From Skeletonema tropicum (Eukaryota; Bacillariophyta; Thalassiosirophyceae; Thalassiosirales; Thalassiosiraceae): a stretch of DNA of 64,000 nucleotides. The DNA lies in contig CM074138.1 in the NCBI GenBank assembly GCA_037178625.1, forward strand, positions 1,426,001-1,490,000, read 5' to 3'. The notes beneath the pieces are model-generated. The model made no database searches. It was not told the DNA's origin and worked only from the letters and a program-made list of their open reading frames with translations. Made by a program: the position numbers and the translations under genes. Below, piece after piece: positions 12,127 through 24,380 of this stretch; the first letter of the stretch is position 1; each line of letters starts with the position of its first letter.

Positions 12127-15100
12127 CCGAAGTCCGTGCCTCATTCACCTCCTTGCTGCAAATCTTGTTGCATGTCAAGCTGAGATAAAATTCAATCTTA
12201 CTTGTTCTTTAATCTCTAGTTACCGTTGGGGAAGTTGACCCACTTTTCTCCTCCAATTGTCTCCGGCTCTCTGTGTCAAATGACCTGGGCATTTGCGTGC
12301 GGCGTCATTCATGAGTTGCAGGCCAGCCCTCGTATAGGGGTGAGCCCGAGGTAGGTGTCCTCGGGGCACGGGAAAGACACGTAATCGCGATCTCACCGTG
12401 AACCTGCCATGCTTCAGCCTACCGCTACTAGCACCAGTAGAGATCTCGAATCAATATTTGTGAAGAAGAAAGCTTCGCATCATAACCCCCCTCGGCAACT
12501 AAGACTCCTCGAACACTCCAGCGTGGTTCCAGTGGCAGACCATGCTTGAGTAATTTGCTCCCATGAGCTTTCCCTGCTTGCATGATGAAGGAAACAGCCT
12601 CAAAAACTGCCTGAGGTAGAACATCCTGTGCCTGCGGCCAACCTTACCCTTAACCTTTCGTGAGGGGGGAGGTTGCAGTTCCATAATGCAGCGCGATACA
12701 ATCGTACACAGGATGCTCACCCAAAAGAAGAGCAAGGCTGTAGTTTCTTCCGTAGCCCGATCCTCATCTGCAAGAAAAGAGAGAGAAATGATACAATGCA
12801 TGGTTAGTGTTCGCTTGCACTCAGGTTGATCACTCCACTTGTACCTCAAATACCCAAGGGTGCATCTCATCTTCAAATTTTTAACCTTCTTCCTTTTTCC
12901 TTCTTCTGTCGATAAAAGCTAGAAGGTCGCTGTGGGTACCTAGTTTTTGTGTGCCTGCATCGTAGTTCCTCCCCCATAGACACCCTTAAGCTGTAATCTT
13001 CCATATCCATCTTGCAGGATAGGCCGGTCCCTTGCCTCGCCGAATCCAAAAACTCCCTGAATACTCCGTTGTAGTCCGTCATCCAAGCTGCCGCAAAGAT
13101 TGTTTTGACTAGCATTGGACTTGAATCTCTGCCTCAACTCTTCCAGGCGTCCCATCAAGTCATCGAATCACGGCGGAACACAACATCCCATCCTGATTTG
13201 TTCACGCTGCCTTAATCTTCCTTCCTCCCGAAGTAGTGCCCGAACCCGCCGCCCCGCCCAAGGACGTTTATCTGGACAGCAATGTTTCTAACTGTCACGA
13301 CGTGTCGAACCGTACATCCCCGTGAAGGAGGAAGATGTGGGTAGTGTAGACCGGATCATTCCTCATTAACAACTGGAAGCATGGCATTCTCCTTTCGTCA
13401 TAATCACACTCCCCCCCCGGAAAACAAAATGTATCAGAGTGGCTACGTAGTTTGTCAGACGCATGGCGCAGTGTCATGAAAGAAGCCACATGTGCCGCCC
13501 CGCTCGCTCCTTCGGTACTTGGCTCCTCAGCATTAGTAGTGGGTGAACACTACCGACTGCTGGGATATGTCCATCTCCTATCTTCCCATCTATCCTGCCT
13601 GCGTAGCCACACGCGCTGAAATATTGTGAATATGATCAAACCCTCCTCCCGCCAAACCTAACTACAGACCTGCGTTCTTCTGTCACTCTTGAGGGCGCCG
13701 ACGAAAGAATTACAGAACAGCCTATGTCATCCACACACATGGACGGAGGGATCACGAAGCGATCCAAACAGGCAAGCCCTGGGGATGTCCGATGTCATCC
13801 GATTTCATAGGGCACACCTTCAACTGAACTAGCATCCACCACCGACAATTGTTATGGGCGTCTCTCCACAATAGCATACCTCACAGTGCCGCCGCTGGGA
13901 GGTTGCAGATGAAGCAAGCGTGGATGGAGTTGTATCTCTTGTAGATGGCATTAGAAGAGGATGCATTTCCGTAGCAAGTTATGCCACACAATGTGGTAGC
14001 AGAGGAAAGGTTACAAATGAAAGGAGTGTGGTGGAGTGTATCGCCCGAGTGCACACCTTGAGTCTACTGCTGGCTTTTGAAGCCGACGAAACTCCGTAGC
14101 AAGTCATGACACACAACTCCAAGCTGTGTGTCAGCCTTCGCTTCCTCATCGCGTCGCAGCATGCACAACATATCGCTGTTCCAAACAGCATGCGATCACT
14201 GGAGATGTAGCGGAATACTTGACTGAGTGCCTGCCCTACCTCACCACTGACACCAAGAGACCATGTAGCTTCGGCATTTAGTCAGTCGTCCACAAGCTTC
14301 TCCATTGTGCAAGAGCTTCCGTCCAGGTCTGACGTCCCTATAAGAGTAATCGTCAGCCTCCACTGTTTCCTAAGATGTCAACTCAAAACAGGATTGGTCC
14401 CAATATGTTCCGAATAACAGTAGTTTATGAACATCCCAGAATAAGACGTCTAATCAACTACTGACGAGGATCTTATTGCGTCACCCAAACACCGCAGGTG
14501 ACTCCCCCCCCGGTATCCCAACTAACACCTAACCTCGGCTGTCATACACTCATACATTGCTCCCGATGATCTTTGAGATAGTGCTATCTCCGTTCTAGAT
14601 AAACCATGCAGTTCCAAACCGCATGATGTCATCGGAGATTCATCGCAATAATCAGTTCCATACACAAGAAGAAGGCCCGCTACTAGCTTTAGGGCGGTAG
14701 TGAGACCCCGAAGAAGATGGACCTTTCATCATCTTGTATACGAAAGCACATGGTAGACTTGTATCAAAGAAGCAGCAAGTAACCGTGTAGTATGCACATG
14801 TCCGTCAGCAGCATCTTCCCCCGAAGATAGGTAAGCAGGCGTAGGCAACCCTCTCACTATGTGACCGGGTTGTTGCTTCCGTGGAGGACAGATTGGTAGG
14901 GCAACTGCTGAAGAACTCGTTGGCATATGCATATGACGTATTGGAAGGGTAGCATGCGTAGCAGCACATGTGGCACCGATGGTCCCAGTAGGAAGGACAG
15001 AGCCTCGGTCTCCCATCGATACAACATCCATCATCCCGTCCCCTCATCAGTAAAAGATATCTCAGCACATCTTCCACAAAGGATAGTCCGATACAAGCTG

Positions 15101-15946
15101 CACCTAATATTCAGCTTGGCTAGAGAACCATCCACCAATGACTAACACTCCAGCTCGATGGGGAACTTCCACAGACGATGCCCCCCTAGCGGCATCTGGT
15201 CTCCACCAAAATTATGAAATATGTATTTGACTGATTGAAGAACACGTCCGTCTTCTACCACACATCGATCGATACAACATCCATCATCCGTCCCCCATCA
15301 GCAAAAGTTGATCGTGGAACACCCCCAGCATAGCAAATTGCTAGAAGGCGTTCACGTCCTTCACCAACCTACCCCCCCCGGAAAATAATAATATCCGTAG
15401 AGTAGACGTCCCCTGCCCATGCCGATCGAAATCGAGCAGAGAAGAGCTGCTGGAGGGGTCCTACGCGTCAGGAACCCCCCCGGACCAACACGCACCATGT
15501 GCGACAACAATATTATACACTCCAACCCACCATCCGCATCATCGTATGAGAGTTGTGAGGGTGGGAGGGGGAAAAAGACATACAAAACCCGTGAACGTTG
15601 ACTCTCAAAGACGTTCACCAAACTTTAAAAATTTAATAAGCTGCTTGGAAAATGCGTTGTGGAGTCTTGATCGGGTCCTCCTTACTAACCAAATTCCAAG
15701 CGTCTATCTCCCATTCAAATGTTCAGTGTTGTCGTCGCACCTGCGTGTTGATAAAGCAAAGAGTGACCTCGCAACTCCAGCTACTTTTCACTTTGGTTTG
15801 GTACGCCTTTCTCACTCCGTCATTTGAATACAAATCTTTCTGCATCTGGCGTCGTTCTTCTTTGAAAGCCGCTCGCTTCTTAGATGTTTTCTGCTCGTCC
15901 GTTCAATCCTTACTACTGGCGGACCCTCTTTACTAATGTGACGATC
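12127..15946. mobile_element. Element 2, 3.8-kb member of the same family
   Basis: Starts with left end B (12127-12491) and finishes with right end C (15628-15946), both apparently identical to element 1, and is bordered by GGT at 12124-12126 and 15947-15949. The 3.1-kb interior (12492-15627) has only short ORFs (largest about 125 codons), none recognised. Short phrases recur inside it, for example around 15018 and 15270. The class is open: the 3-bp flank would suit a CACTA-type transposon, but no terminal inverted repeat is visible; insertion by a tyrosine recombinase (Crypton-like) with a GGT core would also fit. Confidence 0.75.
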
Positions 15947-16641
15947 GGTATCTCCTTCTTTTTACGATCTGCGTAATCCCGAATTCATATTTATTGTTTT
16001 TACAAGGCTCTATTTAGTGAATCAGTATGGGAAGGTTTAGTGAATCAGTAGGGGATGTGTTGTTGTGCGTGGCGTCCCTAAGTACCCACCCCTATAATGT
16101 GCGGGTTTTCTCCCGCATTTAGAATCTACGTGCGGGAAATTTCCTCACTTAGCAATGTGCCGCTAATGGACGCCATAGACGCCACCAACCGTCTAACCCC
16201 TGCATCAGGATCATCAACTGGAGCAATATGATCAATGTTGACCGTTGGTTTGGGCCGCGGTAGTGTGTGGGGGGTTGTGGTGTAGCCTCATTACACGGCA
16301 CCGGCCATCATCTTTTTCAGCCGTCGCCAAGCAGTTGTGGTGATGGTTACGTCAACCATAACGTCCGTCTCGTCTCCCCTTCATCACGCGATGATACTTT
16401 ATATATATGGGGTTGGTTCGGTGCCAGTATTCCTTCGGTTTGGGCTTGTATTCATGCTGAATTCGATAATCGCCGCTCGGTATTATTTTCCAGCCACAAT
16501 AATAATCGTCGATGATCGACAAATGAAATGATTTAGATGGCCAGCACACGATAGTGAGGGCAGCCAAATTGAACAATAAAGTATTATGGATGCTCTGGGC
16601 TTGTGGAATGGACACAACTATCGCTTTTATGATGAGTCAAC
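15947..16641. repeat. Repeat D, copy 1 (695 bp)
   Basis: Starts GGTATCTCCTTC and ends GATGAGTCAAC; it is repeated with almost no change at 16855-17549. The next 96 bp (16642-16737) contain three tandem GAAATTTCT-like units. A plus D with the intervening 96 bp forms a tandem duplication; elements 1 and 2 sit between A and D of the first unit. Confidence 0.92.
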
Positions 16642-16737
16642 GAGTGAAATTTAATCCCTTGAAATTTCTGAAATTTCTGAAATTTCACCCTGCAATTTTC
16701 AACCCCCTCCAAAAAGGGTGAAATTCCATTACGCTAG

Positions 16738-18262
16738 CCTTCTCACGCTAAGGCATGTCTGAGGTCAAAAATCAAAAATGTAAATAAAATCAATGTACAG
16801 GTGGAATTAATACTTTTAGTTGGGCCTCTTGATGAATTCATTACCAAAACACCTGGTATCTCCTTCTTTTTACGATCTGCGTAATCCCGAATTCATATTT
16901 ATTGTTTTTACAAGGCTCTATTTAGTGAATCAGTATGGGAAGGTTTAGTGAATCAGTAGGGGATGTGTTGTTGTGCGTGGCGTCCCTAAGTACCCACCCC
17001 TATAATGTGCGGGTTTTCTCCCGCATTTAGAATCTACGTGCGGGAAATTTCCTCACTTAGCAATGTGCCGCTAATGGACGCCATAGACGCCACCAACCGT
17101 CTAACCCCTGCATCAGGATCATCAACTGGAGCAATATGATCAATGTTGACCGTTGGTTTGGGCCGCGGTAGTGTGTGGGGGGTTGTGGTGTAGCCTCATT
17201 ACACGGCACCGGCCATCATCTTTTTCAGCCGTCGCCAAGCAGTTGTGGTGATGGTTACGTCAACCATAACGTCCGTCTCGTCTCCCCTTCATCACGCGAT
17301 GATACTTTATATATATGGGGTTGGTTCGGTGCCAGTATTCCTTCGGTTTGGGCTTGTATTCATGCTGAATTCGATAATCGCCGCTCGGTATTATTTTCCA
17401 GCCACAATAATAATCGTCGATGATCGACAAATGAAATGATTTAGATGGCCAGCACACGATAGTGAGGGCAGCCAAATTGAACAATAAAGTATTATGGATG
17501 CTCTGGGCTTGTGGAATGGACACAACTATCGCTTTTATGATGAGTCAACACGTCGTCTTCAGAAGGGTAACTTACAAATGCGCGTATTATTTCTGCAAAC
17601 ACGGAGAAGATTAGTGTTATTTCATGTTTAAATATTGGATCGTGGCAAAAATAGTGCGAACTGAGGGGGATTGGGGAGTACTGTGTGGGAAGTAGCCGTT
17701 CATCATGGACAGTGGAGTGAATGCTGAATGATAACTACTTGTGGGAAATAAATGTGAAAATTATTCACGACGCTGAAACAACGCCAATTTGATTATAAAA
17801 TGTGATGATCGTCAATCGAATTATCCACAATAGTATTAAGTACAATATGGCACTGTGAAATGTATACACTTCATTGTCCGGAGCACCTAATTGCATATAA
17901 TGCAAAGATTTATCTTCATTCCAGCATTTTCAACTCTAAAGTAGAGGTAATATCAACGCCATCGAGGGCAAAGTATCAGTTGAAATTATAGTAATAGTAA
18001 GACCATGATACCTGCTGACATTGATGATCATTGGTTCTGGATATAGAAGCATTCTGCGTAGTGTGTAGGCTCCTATTGCAGTGGACAACATGGTTTACAA
18101 TGGTCAAGATCTGCTGGTGGTATCTATTCTACGAGTAAGTTAGCTATTGTTACGTACTTACTTACTCTTGCTTTCTAGTGCGGGTTTTTTTCCTCCCGCC
18201 ATTTCTTCTCGCGATAAAAATACGCACAAAAAACCGTACTTAGGGATATACCTATCTTCGAG
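16738..18262. mobile_element. A-D-E repeat, longest copy (1.5 kb)
   Basis: Repeat A (16738-16857) continues uninterrupted into D (16855-17549) and then E (17550-18262). The D-E part is found again at 23037-24090 with only a few differences and the same 3' end (CTTCGAG). It contains G- and C-rich pairs that can form hairpins (GTGCGGG with CCCGCA near 17007). The short ORFs inside are identical between copies but encode nothing I recognise. It behaves as a dispersed mobile repeat, class uncertain. Confidence 0.8.
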
Positions 18263-21200
18263 GTGTGTCGGCCATCTCTGATCAAATCAAGTTGAAGCAG
18301 GAAAGGATAGAAGTACATAAGTAATATCCAATAACCTTAGTGAACTAAAGAACGTGAACCGAGAGTTGTCTCTCGGAGACATGATCCGCAGAGCATCGTA
18401 GCAACCAACGATAACTCTGAAAACTTGATGGGGGAATCGCCAACTCGATTTGCCTATCTTTTGAAGTATCAAGATCAGTTACGCCTCTGATCTGGACATT
18501 CTTTGAAGGGATTTGCCGAACCTACTGGAGATACCTGTTCCGTTTCAAACCTCATCCAGCAGTTTGCACCTCATAACAACGAAAGCATGACATCTAGGTA
18601 CTTTACTTTGGTCATCTTGACGAAGTGCAGACCTGCAATACTGGATCGAGGGGCAGAAACATCGATAGAATATCTTCCTTCCGAGACCTCGTTAAAAGGC
18701 TCTGAGCCGCAGTCTTGGATGTCTCCCAGAACAAAGAAAGCATGACATCTAGGTACTTTACTTTTGCTTTGAGCTGTTTGGAGTAGAGACACCGAAGAGC
18801 GCAGGGCAGAACTTCTACTCAATCATACGATTGCCTACTCAACAGGGTTTCACGACAGACCATTTTCAGCACCGCTGCTGAAACTCCCCCACCAACTTTC
18901 TCCCAGATGCGAAGTACTTAAGCATCTTGCGGCGTAATACCATCCCTACGTATTGCTTTGCTTGCTCATACCCCGACTGTGCTCAGCTACACAGCCTCCA
19001 CGAGCGTAGGAACAGTACTACCCATCGCACTGTCTTTCCAGTTTGATGTAGTTTCTGCCTCAGCATTCGAATCCTCTAGATACTCGAATCTGAGCAGTTG
19101 AAATTAACTCCAATGAGTCTGAATGTTCATTACTTGGTACTTGGCAGAGATTCGATACCTGTCCATTCCCGTCCTTCTTCCAGCTGTTTGCATCTCAACA
19201 ACGAAGCAGCACCACTCGGGTGGCATGCTTGATACATACACCGCTGAATAGAATCGCAGCTCATGAACATATAAATATCTTCTCTGATAGAAGATGCTAC
19301 TCTCTTCCCCAGAGTAACATCTTGCATAATGTGACACCTCTGTAGATATTGCTAAAGAATGCGCAAAAACTTGCTGAAGATCTACTCGTCCCCGATGACG
19401 AGTACATGGAGGGAGACTGTAACCCCCATTAGACTTTCCGCTAGATGTGCCATCATTTCCCGGTCTATTGAGAATCGGATACTTGCATCCAATTCCAGGC
19501 TGTGTTCCCGTGAGAATCGATTCTCCCGAATACTCAGCAAAGAAGTGAGAGAGTAAAAACCTATCTCGTCCCATCGAAGTTTTGCCGACAAAATCGCCAT
19601 AATGAGATCGCTGAGACAAGTCGTTTAATGCGTCTTTCTACATTGCGACGCAAAATGTGACGTTAGAAAAATGCCACTGTGAGGAAGCCTTTCTGCAAAT
19701 TGTCGTGACGAGTACATCTGTCCGACAATGCACCACACTCCCGCGACCATCATATTGCATAGCCGGCCATGAGGCGTGGAAAAAGACTTTCGACAAGATT
19801 TGGTACTACTGTGATATGAGATATGTAACGTCTCACAGACTCAGTAGTAGTATCCATCATTGCATCAAAACGCAAAGTATTGATATGCTAGATCCAACCT
19901 TGCCCCCCTCTACCAATACCCAAACTGTTGTCGAAGAGAAGTCAACCCACACGTTCCCAACGATGGGGCGAGATAACGTTTCACTTGACAATCAAATTGG
20001 TCATTGACTTTGTTGCATCCACGTACTACAACACCATAGTTGTGTATGGTACTTCGATGCATCCAGTGTAGGAGTATTCAAACCGAAGAGCAAACTCTGA
20101 GATCTGACTACCTCAATCTACTTTGAATAAACGAGAGTATGCCCATGTCATAGATGGAAAATGTCTATCCATCTACGACCCGAGTGCGAGAGTCATGTAT
20201 ACATGCTCACATACCCCCCCTCAGCATTATCCAAAGCAGCATCCTTCTTTTCCAACCTCACTTGCTTTGATACTCTCACCATGATAAAGTGTATTGCACC
20301 CCCAGAACTCCCCGTCGTTGATTTATCCCCCATGCAGCATATAACGTAGAATGCGCAGAGGAGGGAAAGGGCTCTTGAGGGAACTCGTAGACTGCACTTA
20401 TCAATTTATGGAGATAAGAAGAACAAACTCGTCTTGGTCTTCTACTGTTGTCCTCCACAATAGGAGAGTACGGTAAAACTGTGCATGACTGATGCACCAT
20501 ACATAATCCCAAACTCAACACGGAGAGCATGGCTCTTAATCGACGAATTAATAGTATTCCCCTGACGTGATAAGATTTGCGAATGTTTAAGAGCACATCA
20601 CTCATCAGCGGACTGCACGGAGGTGATGGTGAATATCTACACACCGTGCACCCCCACCAGATAACCAAAGCAAAACTGCGATCTAATCTCTCAAGCATGG
20701 ATGTCGCTTTGATACTCTTAATAATCAAAGAGAAGAGTATTCCTTCGTGTTGTGAAACCAACCAACCATTGATATAGAAACATGTTGTTGTGTCATTAAC
20801 AATTTCATATCATCCAACCCCCGTCAAACCCACCCAAAGCGACGGCAATTGCTTCAAGGGACGGGTACAGATCGTAGACGAACCACACAGACTAAAGCAT
20901 TTAGAATATTGCCCAACCAAGCTTTCAGAGTTATCGAAGTAATAGACTACGATGCCAGATGTCAAGTTTATCCACAATCTATATTCCACTGTTTCCACCA
21001 ACACACGCAACACCCATGATATCCCTGTTCATATCCCATCCAAACCCCCAAAAAAGCTCCCGTCACAAAGACGGTTGCGTGTAGACACTGCGAGACAACG
21101 GAGTACATGTCGAGCGACATGGCGGTGGAAACCCCGGTTCCTCCTCGGACTTCGGAGAAACGTTTTGACGTCAGGCAGGCAAGGGGATAAAGACAAAAAG

Positions 21201-21368
21201 GAACCCAGTGACAACTTTGTAAGTAGCACAAAAATTCAAGTCTCTGGAGCACTGCATTCCTAAAGACGATCAACTCGATCAGTTGTGCAATCCACAGAGA
21301 CCCGGCCGATGAATTTGCTAACAAACAAAGATTGTAAGCTTGCTGGATCATTTCTTTCTTCCAGCCAA
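18263..21368. other. 3.1 kb without recognised gene
   Basis: ORFs on both strands stay under 175 codons, overlap each other and have no recognisable motif. A 25-30 bp phrase (AGCATGACATCTAGGTACTT) occurs twice, near 18586 and 18742. The composition resembles the interior of element 2, so old transposon-derived sequence is likely, but no ends could be defined. Confidence 0.5.
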
Positions 21369-22862
21369 ACTAGCCTCGCTGACGCTCGTCTAGCCGCTGC
21401 GCGGGTTTTCTAAATAAGAGAGGAGGCACCGGCTATCTACTACGATATTGATTGTGTCTACTTATATACATAGCAGTATTCAAATAGTACGAATTGAAAA
21501 TTGATTTTATTTCGTTTTTTGGGTCTCCTTCCTTCTTCCCCGAATTTTGATGGGTGTTTGTTGTGATATCAGATTCGTCATTGAAAGAGTGAGGCAGCTT
21601 CCCTAAGGTATATATGAAACTTGCAATACTATCCTAGTAGATAGTGATGTGACGAAATATTAGTAAGCTTGAAAAGGATGAGTTCTGTAACTGGTGTTGT
21701 GACGAAAGAGAGGAGGCAATTCGTTGATAATTCGGAGAAAATTTCTCTTCCTGTTCCGTTCTTGCGGACCCTGTTCGAGCATGGGCATGAGGTTTTATGG
21801 ATCAATTACGGGCAAGACGGATTTTTGAATGCTGTATCGAATCATTTGGCGTTGTACGGTTCGTACATGTCAATAGAAGAGTTGAAGGGATTATTAATTA
21901 ATTATGAGAAGGAGAATGCTGTGGATTTGGAACGTTCTTCATTATTTAGGGTTGGGAAACATGGTGGCACAATGAGTTTTATTGAATATGTGGAGAAGCT
22001 GGAGAATAACGAAAGGATTGCAGAGGAGTTAGACTTTGATTGCATGTCTAAGATTTTGGGCGCAGAAATTTCAGTATTTTTTCCAGATTTTGAAAATGAT
22101 GCGGAGCTGCTGAGATTGAAAAAATACAATTCTCAAGGAGCTGAGGAGAGGCTTCTTCGTATTGCTGTTGTGCATGACAATACCAAGTTTCCTGTTCGCA
22201 CTTATGCGACAGTGCCTGTGTTGAAAGAGTGTTTGTCACACAACCCATACCTTAGTTGCAATGCAGGGGAGGAGAAAGCGGGGGGTTGAGATGTCAGTAA
22301 TGTTGTTGTTCGTAGGGGGGGATCGTGTTACGAAGCTAGCAGATAAGAGGCGAATAAAGAGATTTTCTTTGCTGTTTAGATTGCATTAATTACATAACAT
22401 GTGCCCACCATGGTCGGGGATTGATCAAATCTTGAAGAGTAGGTCCATTTGCCTCTTCCGTGTGTCCCCCCCTGAACAATCAAATCTAAGCCAATCAAAG
22501 AAAGAGTCAATCGAAAATTCTAAACACGGGGGGCAAGGGGGGGTGTCCCCCCTGAACAATCAAATCTAAGCCAATCAAAGAAAGAGTCAATCGAAAATTC
22601 TAAACACGGGGGGGGCAAGGGGGGGTGTCCCCCCCTGAACATTCAAATCTAAGGCAATCAAAGAAAGAGTCAATCGAAAACTCTAAAAACGGGGGGGGGC
22701 AAGGGGTCAAATCAAGCCAATCAAAGAAAGAGTCGATCGAAAATGCCCGTGAAGGCCAAAGGACACGCCAAAGGGCCCGGACAGAACGAACGACCGACGA
22801 CCGAACGACCGACGACCGAACGACCGACGACCGAACGACTTAGCTCCTCTCATTATTTAGAT
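21369..22862. mobile_element. Helentron-like element, copy 1 (1.49 kb)
   Basis: The 5' end block (21369-21491, starting ACTAGCCTCGCTGACG) matches 48484-48606 over 123 bp and 61879-61927 over 49 bp. The 3' end block ends in CTCCTCTCATTATTTAGAT, also found in the other two copies. Near the ends lie inverted motifs CTAAATAAGAGAGGAG and CTCCTCTCATTATTTAG. Before the 3' end come three tandem units of about 80 bp bordered by C- and G-runs (22465-22700) and then a GACC/GACG microsatellite. No target duplication is visible. The interior carries an ORF (21678-22289) and a 28-bp MORN-coding scrap at 22437-22464. These features resemble Helentron/HINE elements; no Rep/helicase is present. Confidence 0.75.
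21678..22289 (+). CDS. ORF inside Helentron-like element, possible OTU-like remnant
   Basis: This ORF of 203 codons starts at an ATG at 21678; the frame is open a little upstream from a TTG. It lies wholly inside the mobile element between the constant 5' and 3' blocks. I do not firmly recognise the product. The order DGFLNAVSNHLALYG, then FIEYVEKLENNERIAEELD, then an Ile/Val-rich strand, recalls OTU-type deubiquitinases (DGNCLF...). The position of the catalytic cysteine would be leucine or asparagine, so it would be inactive if homologous. It could be a captured host gene fragment or an element-encoded protein. Codon use is biased to A/T compared with neighbouring genes. Confidence in any function is low. 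Confidence 0.4.
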   Translation: MSSVTGVVTKERRQFVDNSEKISLPVPFLRTLFEHGHEVLWINYGQDGFLNAVSNHLALYGSYMSIEELKGLLINYEKENAVDLERSSLFRVGKHGGTMSFIEYVEKLENNERIAEELDFDCMSKILGAEISVFFPDFENDAELLRLKKYNSQGAEERLLRIAVVHDNTKFPVRTYATVPVLKECLSHNPYLSCNAGEEKAGG

Positions 22863-23008
22863 CTTGCGCTTCTGTGGCTTCTTGCCACGTGTCTGACACG
22901 GTATGAATTCTGGACAGACCAAGTGCAAATTTCTAGCTGCTGTTCCTATCTTCACCTTGGCTTTCTCACCTCTTTCTCCACACCGGCTTAACCTGAAATG
23001 TACGAGAT

Positions 23009-24118
23009 GTCATTAAGTACGATACAGTAAGTATGTTGGGCCATCATCTTTTTCAGCCGTCGCCAAGCAGTTGTGGTGATGGTTACGTCAACCATAACGT
23101 CCGTCTCGTCTCCCCTTCATCACGCGATGATACTTTATATATATGGGGTTGGTTCGGTGCCAGTATTCCTTCGGTTTGGGCTTGTATTCATGCTGAATTC
23201 GATAATCGCCGCTCGGTATTATTTTCCAGCCACAATAATAATCGTCGATGATCGACAAATGAAATGATTTAGATGGCCAGCACACGATAGTGAGGGCAGC
23301 CAAATTGAACAATAAAGTATTATGGATGCTCTGGGCTTGTGGAATGGACACAACTATCGCTTTTATGATGAGTCAACACGTCGTCTTCAGAAGGGTAACT
23401 TACAAATGCGCGTATTATTTCTGCAAACACGGAGAAGATTAGTGTTATTTCATGTTTAAATATTGGATCGTGGCAAAAATAGTGCGAACTGAGGGGGATT
23501 GGGGAGTACTGTGTGGGAAGTAGCCGTTCATCATGGACAGTGGAGTGAATGCTGAATGATAACTACTTGTGGGAAATAAATGTGAAAATTATTCACGACG
23601 CTGAAACAACGCCAATTTGATTATAAAATGTGATGATCGTCAATCGAATTATCCACAATAGTATTAAGTACAATATGGCACTGTGAAATGTATACACTTC
23701 ATTGTCCGGAGCACCTAATTGCATATAATGCAAAGATTTATCTTCATTCCAGCATTTTCAACTCTAAAGTAGAGGTAATATCAACGCCATCGAGGGCAAA
23801 GTATCAGTTGAAATTATAGTAATAGTAAGACCATGATACCTGCTGACATTGATGATCATTGGTTCTGGATATAGAAGCATTCTGCGTAGTGTGTAGGCTC
23901 CTATTGCAGTGGACAACATGGTCTACAATGGTCAAGATCTGCTGGTGGTATCTATTCTACGAGTAAGTTAGCTATTGTTACGTACTTACTTACTCTTGCT
24001 TTCTAAGTGCGGGTTTTTTTCCTCCCGCCATTTCTTCTCGCGATAAAAATACGCACAAAAAACCGTACTTAGGGATATACTTATCTTCGAGTCATTAAGT
24101 ACGATACAGTAAGTATGT
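23009..24118. mobile_element. D-E repeat copy with 28-bp flanking direct repeat
   Basis: The body (23037-24090) matches 17211-18262 nearly base for base, but lacks repeat A and the first part of D. It is bordered by a perfect 28-bp direct repeat, starting GTCATTAAGTACGATACAG, at 23009-23036 and 24091-24118. A shared 3' end, a missing 5' part and a long target duplication are what target-primed (LINE/SINE-type) retrotransposition leaves. No poly(A) tail or reverse transcriptase is present. Confidence 0.8.
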
Positions 24119-24380
24119 GCAACATTCAACAAAAGTTCAAGTAGGAGTAGATAGTAGATGTATTTGACTGACCTGGTGACTGTCAACTGATTGAATTTTG
24201 AATTCCCTTCAAAAGACTGGTGTCTTAAATTGAAAAGATTCACGCCACCTCAGTCAGGCAGTCTCGCCTTCTACTCATTTCCACAAGCAAGGGACGCAAC
24301 GGCTGCGCTATGAAAAGATGAACTAAGAATAAACTACCGGGTTGATATTCCAGACGAAGTCATATAACGATATTATCACC
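24119..24380. promoter_or_regulatory. Upstream region of PsbP-like gene
   Basis: About 260 bp between the inserted repeat and the ATG. The promoter and 5' UTR must lie here or within the repeat copy. No specific element is identified. Confidence 0.35.

Noticed and set aside
11389..12491. B repeats as LTRs of a short retrotransposon
   Set aside because: The right end of the neighbouring element is C, not B; the empty site shows GGT-bounded units starting with B and ending with C. No TG...CA ends, primer-binding site or polypurine tract.
12492..15627. ORFs of 60-125 codons in element 2 as recombinase or transposase genes
   Set aside because: None has a recognisable catalytic motif, and they overlap on both strands.
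17600..17622. U6 snRNA-like word GGAGAAGATTAG in repeat E (also near 23430)
   Set aside because: Only about 11 bases match; the flanking U6 sequence and a terminal T-run are missing.
19104..19619. 171-codon minus-strand ORF as a gene
   Set aside because: Composition and overlapping ORFs on the other strand look random; no motif, no good start context, no splice partners.
22625..22991. ORFs over the 80-bp units and GACC microsatellite
   Set aside because: Low-complexity translation (NERPTTERPTTERP-type) of repeats in the mobile element.
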